The notes under the pieces are model-generated. The model saw only the letters and a list, made by a program, of their open reading frames with translations, was not told where the DNA came from and did no database searches. A stretch of 64,000 nt of DNA from Pseudomonas sp. RSB 5.4 (GTDB lineage Bacteria > Pseudomonadota > Gammaproteobacteria > Pseudomonadales > Pseudomonadaceae): the NCBI RefSeq assembly GCF_037126175.1, contig NZ_CP146986.1, positions 5,518,501 to 5,582,500 of the forward strand. Reading direction: 5' to 3'. The position numbers and the translations under genes are program-made. Position 1 is the stretch's first letter. Every line of letters begins with the position of its first letter. This document shows, in pieces, positions 8,778-17,455 of the stretch.

Positions 8778-9773
8778 TCAGTCCCGGTGAATACGCTGCT
8801 TGAAGGTACGGGCGATGGCCTGCACGCCAGGCTTGTATTGCGATTGCTCGACGGCGGCCAGCGCCAGTTCCAGCGCCTTGTCGGCGATCAACTGGTGCTG
8901 CTGGGCCATGGCGTTGACCGGCAGCGGCAGGAAGTCCAGCAACTGCGTATCACCGAAGGTGCCCAGACGTAGCGGGCGGGATTTGAGCGGGAAGTCATGC
9001 AGCGCATCGAACACGCCCTGCAACAGCACGTAGGACGTGGTCACCAGCGCATCCGGCAAATGCCCCAGACGTTGCAGGAGTTCTTCCATCAATTGCTTGC
9101 CGCATTCACGGCTGAAGGACTCGGCGTGCTCGATCAGCACTTCGCCTTTGAAGTCGACCAGTGCCTGCTTGAAGCCGGCCGCACGTTCCTGGCTGATGCT
9201 CAGCTCCGGACGCGCACCGAGCAGCACGATCTGTTTTGGTTGCGGATCGAGCAGGCTCTGGGTCAGGTGCAGGCTGGCTTCGCGGTCGTCACTGATCACC
9301 GAGCAGAAGTGCTCGGGTTCCATGACCCGGTCGATGGCTATGATCGGCAAGCCCTTGGCCTGCAACTGGCGGTAGCTATCGTCACCGGCCGGCAGACAAC
9401 TGGCGACGATCAGCGCATCGCAGCGGCGCGCCTTGAACAGTTGCAGCAATTGGCGCTCGCTGTCCGGCGCGTCGTCAGAGCTGGCAATCAGCAACTGATA
9501 GCCCCGCGCTCGCGCGCCTTGCTCCAGCAGTTTGGCGATCCGCGCGTAACTGGGGTTTTCCAGATCCGGCAGAATAAAGCCCAACGTGCGCGTGTGCCGA
9601 CTGCGCAACCCGGCGGCTTGTGGATTGGGGGTGAAGCCGTGCTGTTCGACGACTGCACGCACCCGCTCGACCGTGGCGCTGCTGATGCGTTGCTGTTCGG
9701 CCTTGCCGTTGATGACGTAGCTGGCGGTGGTCACGGACACTCCGGCCAACCGCGCGATATCACTGAGTTTCAA
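8778..9773 (-). CDS. cra: Catabolite repressor/activator Cra (FruR), LacI family
   Basis: A DNA-binding regulator that in Pseudomonas putida represses fruBKA and is relieved by fructose-1-phosphate. The N-terminal helix-turn-helix KLSDIARLAGVSVTTASYVI is followed by a LacI-type periplasmic-binding-protein-like sensor (TLGFILPDLENPSYARIAK, IAIDRVMEPEHF). I favour a TTG start at 9773, giving 331 residues as in other Cra proteins, with AAGGA about nine bases upstream. An in-frame ATG at 9860 would add a 29-residue low-complexity leader. The gene is divergent from fruB, with a Cra operator between them. Confidence 0.92.
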   Translation of the reverse strand: MKLSDIARLAGVSVTTASYVINGKAEQQRISSATVERVRAVVEQHGFTPNPQAAGLRSRHTRTLGFILPDLENPSYARIAKLLEQGARARGYQLLIASSDDAPDSERQLLQLFKARRCDALIVASCLPAGDDSYRQLQAKGLPIIAIDRVMEPEHFCSVISDDREASLHLTQSLLDPQPKQIVLLGARPELSISQERAAGFKQALVDFKGEVLIEHAESFSRECGKQLMEELLQRLGHLPDALVTTSYVLLQGVFDALHDFPLKSRPLRLGTFGDTQLLDFLPLPVNAMAQQHQLIADKALELALAAVEQSQYKPGVQAIARTFKQRIHRD

Positions 9774-10079
9774 CCCGGGATTTCCTTGTTTTTTCGAGCT
9801 TGCCGCGACATTTTCGCCAATCCTACCCGATTCGGGCAGACGACTATTGTCGCAGCGCATCCGACAAGTTGGACTTCAAGGATGAGACATTATCGAGTAA
9901 CGTGCCGATCAATCTAGATTAAACGTTTCAGCAAGCGTATTTTCTACGTTTTAGACGCCTTTGGCCGGTTCTGCCGTGAAACCGCCAAAACTGCCGCTGA
10001 AAAGCAGGCTGACCAGCGCCTAAGCTGTGACCATTCAAAACAATATCCTGGCGCATCCATGTGCCAAAAAGGAGATCGC
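9774..10079. promoter_or_regulatory. cra-fruB divergent promoter region
   Basis: About 300 bases without a gene. It holds the promoters of cra and fruBKA and the Cra operator at 9919-9930. Clean -35/-10 pairs are not obvious. An AAGGAG ribosome site sits just ahead of the fruB ATG. Confidence 0.75.
9919..9930 (+). promoter_or_regulatory. Cra operator
   Basis: TTAAACGTTTCA is identical to the operator described for Cra at the P. putida fruB promoter. It lies about 150 bases before fruB and in front of cra, so it could control both. Confidence 0.88.
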
Positions 10080-12941
10080 ATGCTCGAGCTCACTATAGAG
10101 CAGATATCCATGGGCCAATCGGCTGTGGATAAACCCGCCGCCCTGCAATTGCTCGCCCATCATCTGGTGGCCGATGGCCTGGTCGCCGATGGCTACCTCG
10201 CCGGCTTGCAGGCCCGGGAAGCCCAGGGCTCGACCTTTCTCGGCCAGGGTATCGCCATCCCCCACGGCACCCCGGAGACCCGCGATCAGGTATTCGCCAC
10301 CGGCGTGCGGCTGATGCAGTTTCCCGAGGGGGTGGATTGGGGCGATGGGCAGATCGTTTATCTGGCGATCGGCATCGCCGCCAAATCCGACGAACACCTG
10401 CGTCTGCTGCAACTGCTGACCCGCGCCCTCGGCGAAACCGATCTGGGTCAGGCGCTGCGTCGCGCCAGCTCGCCGGAAGCGCTGCTGAAACTGCTGCAAG
10501 GTGCGCCGCAGGAACTGGCGCTGGATGCGCAGATGATCGGCCTCGGCGTGTCGGCTGACGATTTTGAAGAGCTGGTCTGGCGTGGCGCGCGTCTGTTGCG
10601 TCAGGCAGATTGTGTGAGCAATGGGTTTGCCGGCGTGTTGCAGCAAGTCGAAGCGCTGCCGCTGGGCGATGGCCTGTGGTGGCTGCACAGCGAGCAGACC
10701 GTTAAGCGCCCGGGCCTGGCCTTCGTCACCCCGGACAAACCGATGCGTTACCTCGGCCAGCCGCTCAGTGGTCTGTTCTGTCTGGCCAGTTTGGGTGAGG
10801 CGCATCAGGCGCTGCTCGAACGTCTGTGTGCACTGCTCATTGAAGGGCGCGGCCATGAACTGGGCCGCGCCACCAGCAGCCGCAAAGTCCTCGAAGTGCT
10901 CGGCGGCGAACTGCCCGCCGATTGGCCGAGCGCGCGTATTGCCCTGGCCAACGCTCACGGTCTGCATGCACGCCCGGCGAAGATTCTTGCGCAACTGGCG
11001 AAGAGTTTTGACGGTGAAATCCGCGTGCGCATCGTCGACAGCGCGGACAGCGCCGTGTCGGTAAAAAGCCTGAGCAAGCTGCTGAGTCTCGGCGCCCGTC
11101 GTGGTCAGGTGCTGGAGTTGATCGCCGAACCGAGCATCGCCGCTGATGCCCTGCCGGCGCTGCTGGCCGCTATCGAAGAAGGCCTCGGCGAAGAAGTCGA
11201 ACCGTTGCCGGCCGTGAGTCAGCAACGCGAAGCCATCGCTGATATCGCCGAAGTGCTGATCGCCCCGGCGTCCGGCGCGCAGTTGCAGGCGATCCCTGCT
11301 GCACCGGGCATCGCCATTGGTCCAGCGCACATTCAGGTGCAACAGGCTATCGATTACCCGTTGCGCGGCGAGTCCGCGGCCATTGAGCGCGAGCGTCTCA
11401 AACAAGCGCTGAGCGATGTGCGCAGTGACATCCAGGGCCTGATCGAACGCAGCAAGGCCAAGGCGATTCGCGAGATTTTCATCACCCACCAGGAAATGCT
11501 CGACGACCCGGAACTGACCGACGAAGTCGACACCCGTCTCAAGCAAGGCGAGAGCGCCGAAGCGGCGTGGATGGCGGTGATTGAAGCGGCGGCCAAGCAA
11601 CAGGAATCGCTGCAGGACGCGTTGCTCGCCGAGCGGGCGGCGGACCTGCGTGACATCGGGCGCCGGGTGCTGGCGCAACTCTGCGGTGTGCAGACGCCGA
11701 ACGAGCCGGAGCAGCCGTACATTCTGGTGATGGACGAAGTCGGCCCATCCGACGTGGCGCGGCTCGATCCGGCGCGCGTCGCGGGGATTCTCACCGCTCG
11801 CGGCGGCGCCACCGCGCACAGTGCAATCGTCGCCCGTGCTCTCGGAATTCCGGCGCTGGTCGGTGCGGGCGCAGCGGTGCTGCTGCTGGCACCGGGCACG
11901 CCGTTGCTGCTCGACGGCCAGCGCGGTCGCCTGCACGTCGACGCCGATGCCGCGACCCTGCAACGCGCCGCCGAAGAACGTGATACCCGCGAACAACGTC
12001 TCAAGGCTGCCGCCGAACAACGCCATCAACCGGCACACACCACTGACGGCCACGCCGTGGAAGTGTTCGCCAACATCGGTGAAAGCGCCGGGGTCAGCGC
12101 TGCGGTCGAGCAGGGCGCCGAAGGCATTGGTCTGCTGCGCACCGAACTGATTTTCATGGCCCACCCGCAAGCGCCAGACGAAGCCACTCAGGAAGCCGAA
12201 TACCGTCGCGTTCTCGATGGCCTCGCCGGGAGACCGCTGGTGGTGCGCACCCTTGATGTCGGAGGCGACAAACCGCTGCCATATTGGCCGATCGCCAAGG
12301 AAGAAAACCCGTTCCTCGGCGTGCGCGGCATTCGCCTCACGTTGCAGCGTCCGCAGATCATGGAAGCGCAATTGCGCGCCTTGCTGCGTTCGGCGGATAA
12401 CCGTCCATTGCGGATCATGTTCCCGATGGTCGGTAGCGTCGAAGAGTGGCGTCAGGCCCGCGACATGACCGAGCGCCTGCGCCTGGAAATCCCGGTTGCC
12501 GATCTGCAACTGGGGATCATGATTGAAGTACCGTCCGCCGCATTGCTGGCGCCGGTGCTGGCCAAGGAAGTCGACTTCTTCAGTGTCGGCACCAACGACC
12601 TGACGCAATACACCCTGGCCATCGACCGAGGTCACCCGACACTGTCGGCCCAGGCTGACGGCCTGCACCCGGCGGTGCTGCAGTTGATCGACATCACCGT
12701 GCGCGCCGCGCATGCCCATGGCAAATGGGTCGGCGTGTGCGGCGAACTGGCGGCAGATCCGCTGGCGGTGCCGGTGCTGGTCGGCCTCGGCGTCGATGAG
12801 CTGAGCGTATCCGGGCGCAGCATCGCCGAGGTCAAGGCGCGCATCCGCGAACTCAGCCTGACCCAGGCGCAAACCCTTGCTCAACAAGCCCTCACCGTGG
12901 GCAGCGCGAACGAAGTGCGTGCATTAGTGGAGGCCCTGTAA
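10080..12941 (+). CDS. fruB: PTS fructose multiphosphoryl-transfer protein (EIIA-HPr-EI fusion)
   Basis: A 953-residue fusion that carries the whole soluble phosphorelay for fructose uptake. The N-terminal EIIA domain has its histidine at H62 (IPHGT). A central HPr domain has H296 (GLHARPAKI). The C-terminal enzyme I has H580 (GGATAHSAIVARALG) and the PEP-binding tail with ELSVSGRSI. Phosphate passes from PEP through EI, HPr and EIIA to FruA. The ATG at 10080 has AAGGAG upstream. The stop overlaps the fruK start by one base (TAATG). Confidence 0.97.
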   Translation: MLELTIEQISMGQSAVDKPAALQLLAHHLVADGLVADGYLAGLQAREAQGSTFLGQGIAIPHGTPETRDQVFATGVRLMQFPEGVDWGDGQIVYLAIGIAAKSDEHLRLLQLLTRALGETDLGQALRRASSPEALLKLLQGAPQELALDAQMIGLGVSADDFEELVWRGARLLRQADCVSNGFAGVLQQVEALPLGDGLWWLHSEQTVKRPGLAFVTPDKPMRYLGQPLSGLFCLASLGEAHQALLERLCALLIEGRGHELGRATSSRKVLEVLGGELPADWPSARIALANAHGLHARPAKILAQLAKSFDGEIRVRIVDSADSAVSVKSLSKLLSLGARRGQVLELIAEPSIAADALPALLAAIEEGLGEEVEPLPAVSQQREAIADIAEVLIAPASGAQLQAIPAAPGIAIGPAHIQVQQAIDYPLRGESAAIERERLKQALSDVRSDIQGLIERSKAKAIREIFITHQEMLDDPELTDEVDTRLKQGESAEAAWMAVIEAAAKQQESLQDALLAERAADLRDIGRRVLAQLCGVQTPNEPEQPYILVMDEVGPSDVARLDPARVAGILTARGGATAHSAIVARALGIPALVGAGAAVLLLAPGTPLLLDGQRGRLHVDADAATLQRAAEERDTREQRLKAAAEQRHQPAHTTDGHAVEVFANIGESAGVSAAVEQGAEGIGLLRTELIFMAHPQAPDEATQEAEYRRVLDGLAGRPLVVRTLDVGGDKPLPYWPIAKEENPFLGVRGIRLTLQRPQIMEAQLRALLRSADNRPLRIMFPMVGSVEEWRQARDMTERLRLEIPVADLQLGIMIEVPSAALLAPVLAKEVDFFSVGTNDLTQYTLAIDRGHPTLSAQADGLHPAVLQLIDITVRAAHAHGKWVGVCGELAADPLAVPVLVGLGVDELSVSGRSIAEVKARIRELSLTQAQTLAQQALTVGSANEVRALVEAL

Positions 12942-13882
12942 TGGCCAAGATTCTCACCCTGACCCTTAACCCGGCGCTGGACCTCACGGTCGAGCTGTCG
13001 CGCCTTGAGGCCGGTCAGGTCAACCGCAGCGACGAGATGCACACCCACGCCGCCGGCAAAGGCGTGAACGTCGCGCAGGTGCTGGCGGACCTCGGGCATC
13101 AACTGACGGTCAGCGGCTTTCTCGGCGAAGACAATCTGCAAGCCTTCGAAACCCTGTTCGCCAAGCGCGGCTTCGTCGACGCGTTCATCCGCGTGCCGGG
13201 GGAGACGCGCAGCAACATCAAGGTCGCCGAGCATGACGGGCGTATCACCGACATCAACGGCCCGGGGCCGGTGGTCGACGCGGCGGCGCAGCGGGCGTTG
13301 CTCGAGCGTCTGCTGCAGATCGCCCCGGGGCATGACGCGGTGGTGGTCGCCGGCAGTCTGCCGCGCGGCGTCAGCGCGCAGTGGTTGCGCGAACTGATCG
13401 AACGTCTGACCGGTCTCGGTCTGAAAGTCGCCCTCGACAGCAGCGGTGAAGCCTTGCGTGCGGCGATTGAAGCGCGCCCGTGGCTGATCAAGCCGAACAC
13501 CGAAGAACTCGCCGATGCGCTCGATTGCGATGTGGTCTCGCACGCCGCCGAAGCTCAGGCTGCGGCGTGCCTGCACGCCAAAGGTATCGAGCACGTGGTG
13601 ATTTCCCACGGTGCCGACGGGGTGAACTGGTTCAGCGTCGGCTCGGCGCTGCATGCCACGCCGCCGAAGGTCACGGTCGCCAGTACGGTGGGTGCCGGTG
13701 ACTCGTTGCTGGCCGGCATGCTGCACGGTCTGCTCAGTGCCGATACTCCCGAGCAGACCCTGCGCACGGCCACGGCGATTGCCGCGATGGCGGTGACGCA
13801 GATCGGTTTCGGCATCAACGATGCGGCGCAACTGGCGCAGCTCGAACAGGGCGTACGCGTGCGTCCCCTGACAGAACAATAA
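12941..13882 (+). CDS. fruK: 1-phosphofructokinase
   Basis: Phosphorylates fructose-1-phosphate, the product of the fructose PTS, to fructose-1,6-bisphosphate. The 313-residue PfkB-family protein shows the N-terminal TLTLNPALDLTV, the GKGVNVAQVL substrate motif and the C-terminal VGAGDSLLAG signature with the catalytic base D254. By consuming fructose-1-phosphate it also removes the inducer of Cra. It is translationally coupled to fruB and followed 11 bases later by fruA. Confidence 0.96.
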   Translation: MAKILTLTLNPALDLTVELSRLEAGQVNRSDEMHTHAAGKGVNVAQVLADLGHQLTVSGFLGEDNLQAFETLFAKRGFVDAFIRVPGETRSNIKVAEHDGRITDINGPGPVVDAAAQRALLERLLQIAPGHDAVVVAGSLPRGVSAQWLRELIERLTGLGLKVALDSSGEALRAAIEARPWLIKPNTEELADALDCDVVSHAAEAQAAACLHAKGIEHVVISHGADGVNWFSVGSALHATPPKVTVASTVGAGDSLLAGMLHGLLSADTPEQTLRTATAIAAMAVTQIGFGINDAAQLAQLEQGVRVRPLTEQ

Positions 13883-13893
13883 GAGGGTTTGTC

Positions 13894-15627
13894 ATGAAGT
13901 TAGCCATTGTCACGGCCTGCCCGAACGGCATGGTCACCAGTGTGCTGTGCGCCCGTCTGCTCGATGCGGCGGCCCAGCGTCAGGGCTGGAGCACCAGCGT
14001 TGAAGTGGTCGATGCGGCGCACCCCGAGCGCGAATTGTCGGCCGCCACTATTGCGGCGGCGGAGTGGGTGTTGCTGGTGGTCACCGGTGACATCGACATG
14101 CGCCGTTTTGTCGGCAAGCGTGTGTTCCGCATCGCCCCGGCGCAAGCGCTGCAGGATGTCGAAGCGGTGCTGCGTCGCGGTGCTGAAGAGGCCGAGGTTT
14201 ACGTCGCCAGCGAAGCCGTCCCGGTTGCCGCTGCGCAACGTGCGCCGCGCATCGTCGCCATCACCGCGTGCCCGACCGGCGTCGCCCACACCTTCATGGC
14301 TGCCGAGGCGTTGCAGCAGACGGCCAAGCGTCTGGGCTATGAACTGCACGTCGAAACCCAGGGTTCGGTCGGCGCGAAAACCCCGCTCAGCGCGACGGCG
14401 ATTGCCGAGGCTGACGTGGTGTTGCTGGCGGCGGACATCGAAGTCGCCACCGAGCGTTTTGCCGGCAAGAAAATCTACCGCTGCGGCACCGGGATTGCTT
14501 TGAAGCAGTCCGAAGCGACCCTGAAAAAAGCCCTCGCCGAAGCTCAGGTGGAGAGCGCCGCGAGTGACGGCAACGCGCCGGCCAAGCAAGAGAAAACCGG
14601 GGTCTACAAACACCTGCTGACGGGCGTGTCGTTCATGCTGCCGATGGTGGTGGCCGGTGGTCTGATGATCGCGCTGTCGTTCGTCTTCGGCATCACCGCG
14701 TTCAAGGAAGAGGGCACGCTGGCGGCGGCGCTGATGCAGATCGGCGGTGAGACCGCGTTCAAGCTGATGGTGCCGCTGCTTGCCGGTTACATCGCCTACT
14801 CGATCGCCGACCGCCCGGGCCTGGCGCCGGGGATGATTGGTGGCTTGCTCGCCAGTACGCTTGGGGCGGGGTTCATCGGCGGGATCGTCGCCGGTTTCAT
14901 CGCCGGTTATGCGGCCAAGGCCATCAGTCGCTATGTCGCCTTGCCGCAAAGTCTTGAAGCGCTGAAACCGATCCTGATCATCCCGTTGTTCGCCAGCCTG
15001 TTCACCGGGCTGGTGATGATCTACGTGGTCGGTAAACCGGTTGCCGGCATGCTTGCGGCGCTGACGCATTTTCTCGACAGCATGGGCACGACCAACGCGA
15101 TTCTGCTCGGGGTGTTGCTCGGCGGCATGATGTGCGTCGACCTCGGTGGGCCGATCAACAAAGCCGCGTATGCGTTCTCGGTCGGGCTGCTGGCTTCGCA
15201 GAGTTACGCGCCGATGGCCGCGACCATGGCCGCCGGCATGGTGCCGCCAATCGGACTGGGCATCGCCACCTTCATTGCCCGCCGCAAGTTCGCCCAGACC
15301 GAGCGCGAGGCCGGTAAAGCGGCGCTGGTGCTGGGGCTGTGCTTCATCTCCGAAGGGGCGATTCCGTTTGCCGCGAAAGACCCGCTGCGAGTGATTCCGG
15401 CGAGCATCGCCGGTGGTGCGTTGACTGGCGCGTTGTCGATGTACTTCGGCTGCAAACTGATGGCGCCGCACGGTGGCTTGTTTGTGCTGGCGATCCCGAA
15501 TGCGATCAATCATGCGTTGCTGTATCTGCTGGCGATTGTCGCGGGGAGTTTGTTGACGGCGGTGGTTTACGCGGCGGTCAAACGCGCGGAAGCCACGGAA
15601 CTGGCGGTCGACCCCGTCAACGCCTGA
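13894..15627 (+). CDS. fruA: PTS fructose transporter subunit EIIBC
   Basis: The membrane component of the fructose PTS; it imports fructose as fructose-1-phosphate. The 577-residue product has two EIIB-like domains in tandem. The first has CPNG at C9. The second has the canonical CPTGVAHTFMAAEAL with the likely phosphorylated cysteine C126. The EIIC domain follows from about residue 245, with around ten hydrophobic segments and the DLGGPINKAAYAF signature. Duplicate EIIB domains are usual for this family; the first is probably an EIIB' relic. It is the last gene of fruBKA and is followed by a REPIN. Confidence 0.96.
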   Translation: MKLAIVTACPNGMVTSVLCARLLDAAAQRQGWSTSVEVVDAAHPERELSAATIAAAEWVLLVVTGDIDMRRFVGKRVFRIAPAQALQDVEAVLRRGAEEAEVYVASEAVPVAAAQRAPRIVAITACPTGVAHTFMAAEALQQTAKRLGYELHVETQGSVGAKTPLSATAIAEADVVLLAADIEVATERFAGKKIYRCGTGIALKQSEATLKKALAEAQVESAASDGNAPAKQEKTGVYKHLLTGVSFMLPMVVAGGLMIALSFVFGITAFKEEGTLAAALMQIGGETAFKLMVPLLAGYIAYSIADRPGLAPGMIGGLLASTLGAGFIGGIVAGFIAGYAAKAISRYVALPQSLEALKPILIIPLFASLFTGLVMIYVVGKPVAGMLAALTHFLDSMGTTNAILLGVLLGGMMCVDLGGPINKAAYAFSVGLLASQSYAPMAATMAAGMVPPIGLGIATFIARRKFAQTEREAGKAALVLGLCFISEGAIPFAAKDPLRVIPASIAGGALTGALSMYFGCKLMAPHGGLFVLAIPNAINHALLYLLAIVAGSLLTAVVYAAVKRAEATELAVDPVNA

Positions 15628-15640
15628 CACCGCAACAACC

Positions 15641-15729
15641 TGTGGGAGCGGGCTTGCTCGCGAAGGCGTCGTGTCAGTCGATATTTCTTTAACTGACACA
15701 CCGCTTTCGCGAGCAAGCCCGCTCCCACA
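15641..15729. repeat. REPIN (inverted REP doublet)
   Basis: TGTGGGAGCGGGCTTGCTCG and its reverse complement flank a variable centre, with arms of about 27 bases. It lies directly after fruA. Confidence 0.9.
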
Positions 15730-15796
15730 GGGGATGTGTTGTCATGCCGGATTCATCATTGCGTGCTTAAGTTTTCCTTTTTTCAGGGAGAACAGC

Positions 15797-17338
15797 ATGA
15801 GCGATTTCAACCTCGGGCGCCGTCGGGTCATGCAAGTGGTCGGCGCCGGGCTGCTGATGCCCGGGCTGGCGCCGGCAGTGATCGCGTCGGTCAAGGATCG
15901 GCCACAACTCACCGACGGCGTGCAGTCCGGCGACCTGCAGGGCGACCGCGCGATGATCTGGAGCCGCAGCGACCGCCCGGCGCGGATGGTGGTCGAGTGG
16001 GACACCCGCAGCCAGTTTCGCCACCCACGCCGTGTAGTCTCGGCCCTGGCCGATGCGCGCAGCGACTTCACCGCCCGGGTCGAACTCACCGGGCTGCCCG
16101 CCGATCAGGCGATTTTCTATCGCGTGTATTTCAAGGACGCACAAACCGGCGTCGCCAGCGAGCCGTGGCTCGGCCACCTGCGCAGCGCACCGACGGCGCG
16201 GCGCAATATTCGTTTTGTCTGGAGCGGTGACACCGTCGGCCAAGGCTTCGGCATCAACCCGGACATCGGCGGCATGCGCATCTACGAATCCATGCGTCTG
16301 CGCTTGCCGGACTTCTTTATCCACAGCGGCGACACCATCTACGCCGACGGCCCGGTGCCGGCGCAATTGACCACTGAAGGCGGGCGGATCTGGCGCAATC
16401 TCACCACCGAAGCCAAGAGCAAAGTCGCGCAGACCCTCGACGATTATCGCGGCAACTATCGCTACAACCTGATGGACGAAAACATCCGCCGCTTCAACGC
16501 CGAAGTCCCGCAGATCTGGCAGTGGGACGACCACGAAGTGGTCAATAACTGGTCGCCGGGCAAGCAGCTCGACGAGCGCTATCAGGAAAAAGATATCCAC
16601 ACCCTGGTCGGCCGTGCGCGCAAGGCCTGGCTGGAATATTCGCCGATGCGATTGCAGGCGGCCGATGGCGGCGGACGGATCTATCGCAAGCTCAGCTACG
16701 GGCCGATGCTCGACGTGTTCGTGCTCGACATGCGCAGTTATCGCGGGGCCAACGACGACAACCTCGGCGCGGCCAAACCTTTCCTCGGGCGCGAACAACT
16801 GGACTGGCTCAAGCGTGGGCTGGAGCACTCCAAGGCGCAGTGGAAGGTGATCGCCGCCGACATGCCGATCGGCCTCGGTGTGCCCGACGGTGAAGTCAGC
16901 CCCGGCGTGGCACGCTGGGAGGCGGTGGCCAACGGCGATCCCGGCCCGGCGCAAGGACGTGAGTTGGAAGTCGCTGAGTTGCTGGGTTTCCTGCGCGCGC
17001 AACAGGTACGCAATTTCGTGTTTCTGACCGCGGACGTGCATTACTGCGCGGCGCATCACTACCATCCGGAGCGCGCGGCGTTTCAGGATTTCGAACCGTT
17101 CTGGGAGTTTGTCGCCGGGCCGCTGAATGCCGGGAGCTTCGGGCCTAATCCGCTGGACAAGACCTTCGGCCCGGAAGTGGTGTTCCAGAAGGCTCCGCCG
17201 ACGCAGAACGCTTCACCATTTGCCGGGTTTCAGTTCTTTGGCGAGGTGAATATCGAAGGGCAGAGCGGGGAGATGAGTGTGGTGTTGCGGGATTTGAATG
17301 GGGTGGCGGTGTTTGAGCAGAAGTTGCAGCCCGTCTAG
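15797..17338 (+). CDS. PhoD-like alkaline phosphatase/phosphodiesterase, Tat-exported
   Basis: A 513-residue protein of the PhoD family of calcium/iron-dependent phosphoesterases, acting outside the cytoplasm. The N-terminus carries a twin-arginine signal (GRRRVMQVVGAGLLMPG). A PhoD N-terminal beta domain follows (TDGVQSGDLQGDRAMIWSR). The metallophosphatase motifs are SGDTIYADGP, WQWDDHEVVNNW and TADVHYCAAHHY. The ATG at 15797 has AGGGAG upstream. It stands alone between two REPINs. A Pho box is not evident to me, so phosphate control is only an inference from the family. Confidence 0.9.
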   Translation: MSDFNLGRRRVMQVVGAGLLMPGLAPAVIASVKDRPQLTDGVQSGDLQGDRAMIWSRSDRPARMVVEWDTRSQFRHPRRVVSALADARSDFTARVELTGLPADQAIFYRVYFKDAQTGVASEPWLGHLRSAPTARRNIRFVWSGDTVGQGFGINPDIGGMRIYESMRLRLPDFFIHSGDTIYADGPVPAQLTTEGGRIWRNLTTEAKSKVAQTLDDYRGNYRYNLMDENIRRFNAEVPQIWQWDDHEVVNNWSPGKQLDERYQEKDIHTLVGRARKAWLEYSPMRLQAADGGGRIYRKLSYGPMLDVFVLDMRSYRGANDDNLGAAKPFLGREQLDWLKRGLEHSKAQWKVIAADMPIGLGVPDGEVSPGVARWEAVANGDPGPAQGRELEVAELLGFLRAQQVRNFVFLTADVHYCAAHHYHPERAAFQDFEPFWEFVAGPLNAGSFGPNPLDKTFGPEVVFQKAPPTQNASPFAGFQFFGEVNIEGQSGEMSVVLRDLNGVAVFEQKLQPV

Positions 17339-17351
17339 ACGCTGCGGAACC

Positions 17352-17440
17352 TGTGGGAGCGGGCTTGCTCGCGAAGACGGTGTGTCAGCGAAGTTGATAT
17401 CGACTGGCACGGTGCCTTCGCGAGCAAGCCCGCTCCCCCA
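17352..17440. repeat. REPIN
   Basis: TGTGGGAGCGGGCTTGCTCGCGAAG and its near-exact reverse complement surround a diverged centre. It separates the convergent phosphatase and flavoprotein genes. Confidence 0.88.
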
Positions 17441-17455
17441 GGGGAATGATGGGTG

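Noticed and set aside
10035..12887. 950-codon open frame antisense to fruB
   Set aside because: It mirrors a strongly recognised fusion gene; its residues are H/Q/R-rich, as antisense frames in GC-rich genes are. No ribosome site or family match.
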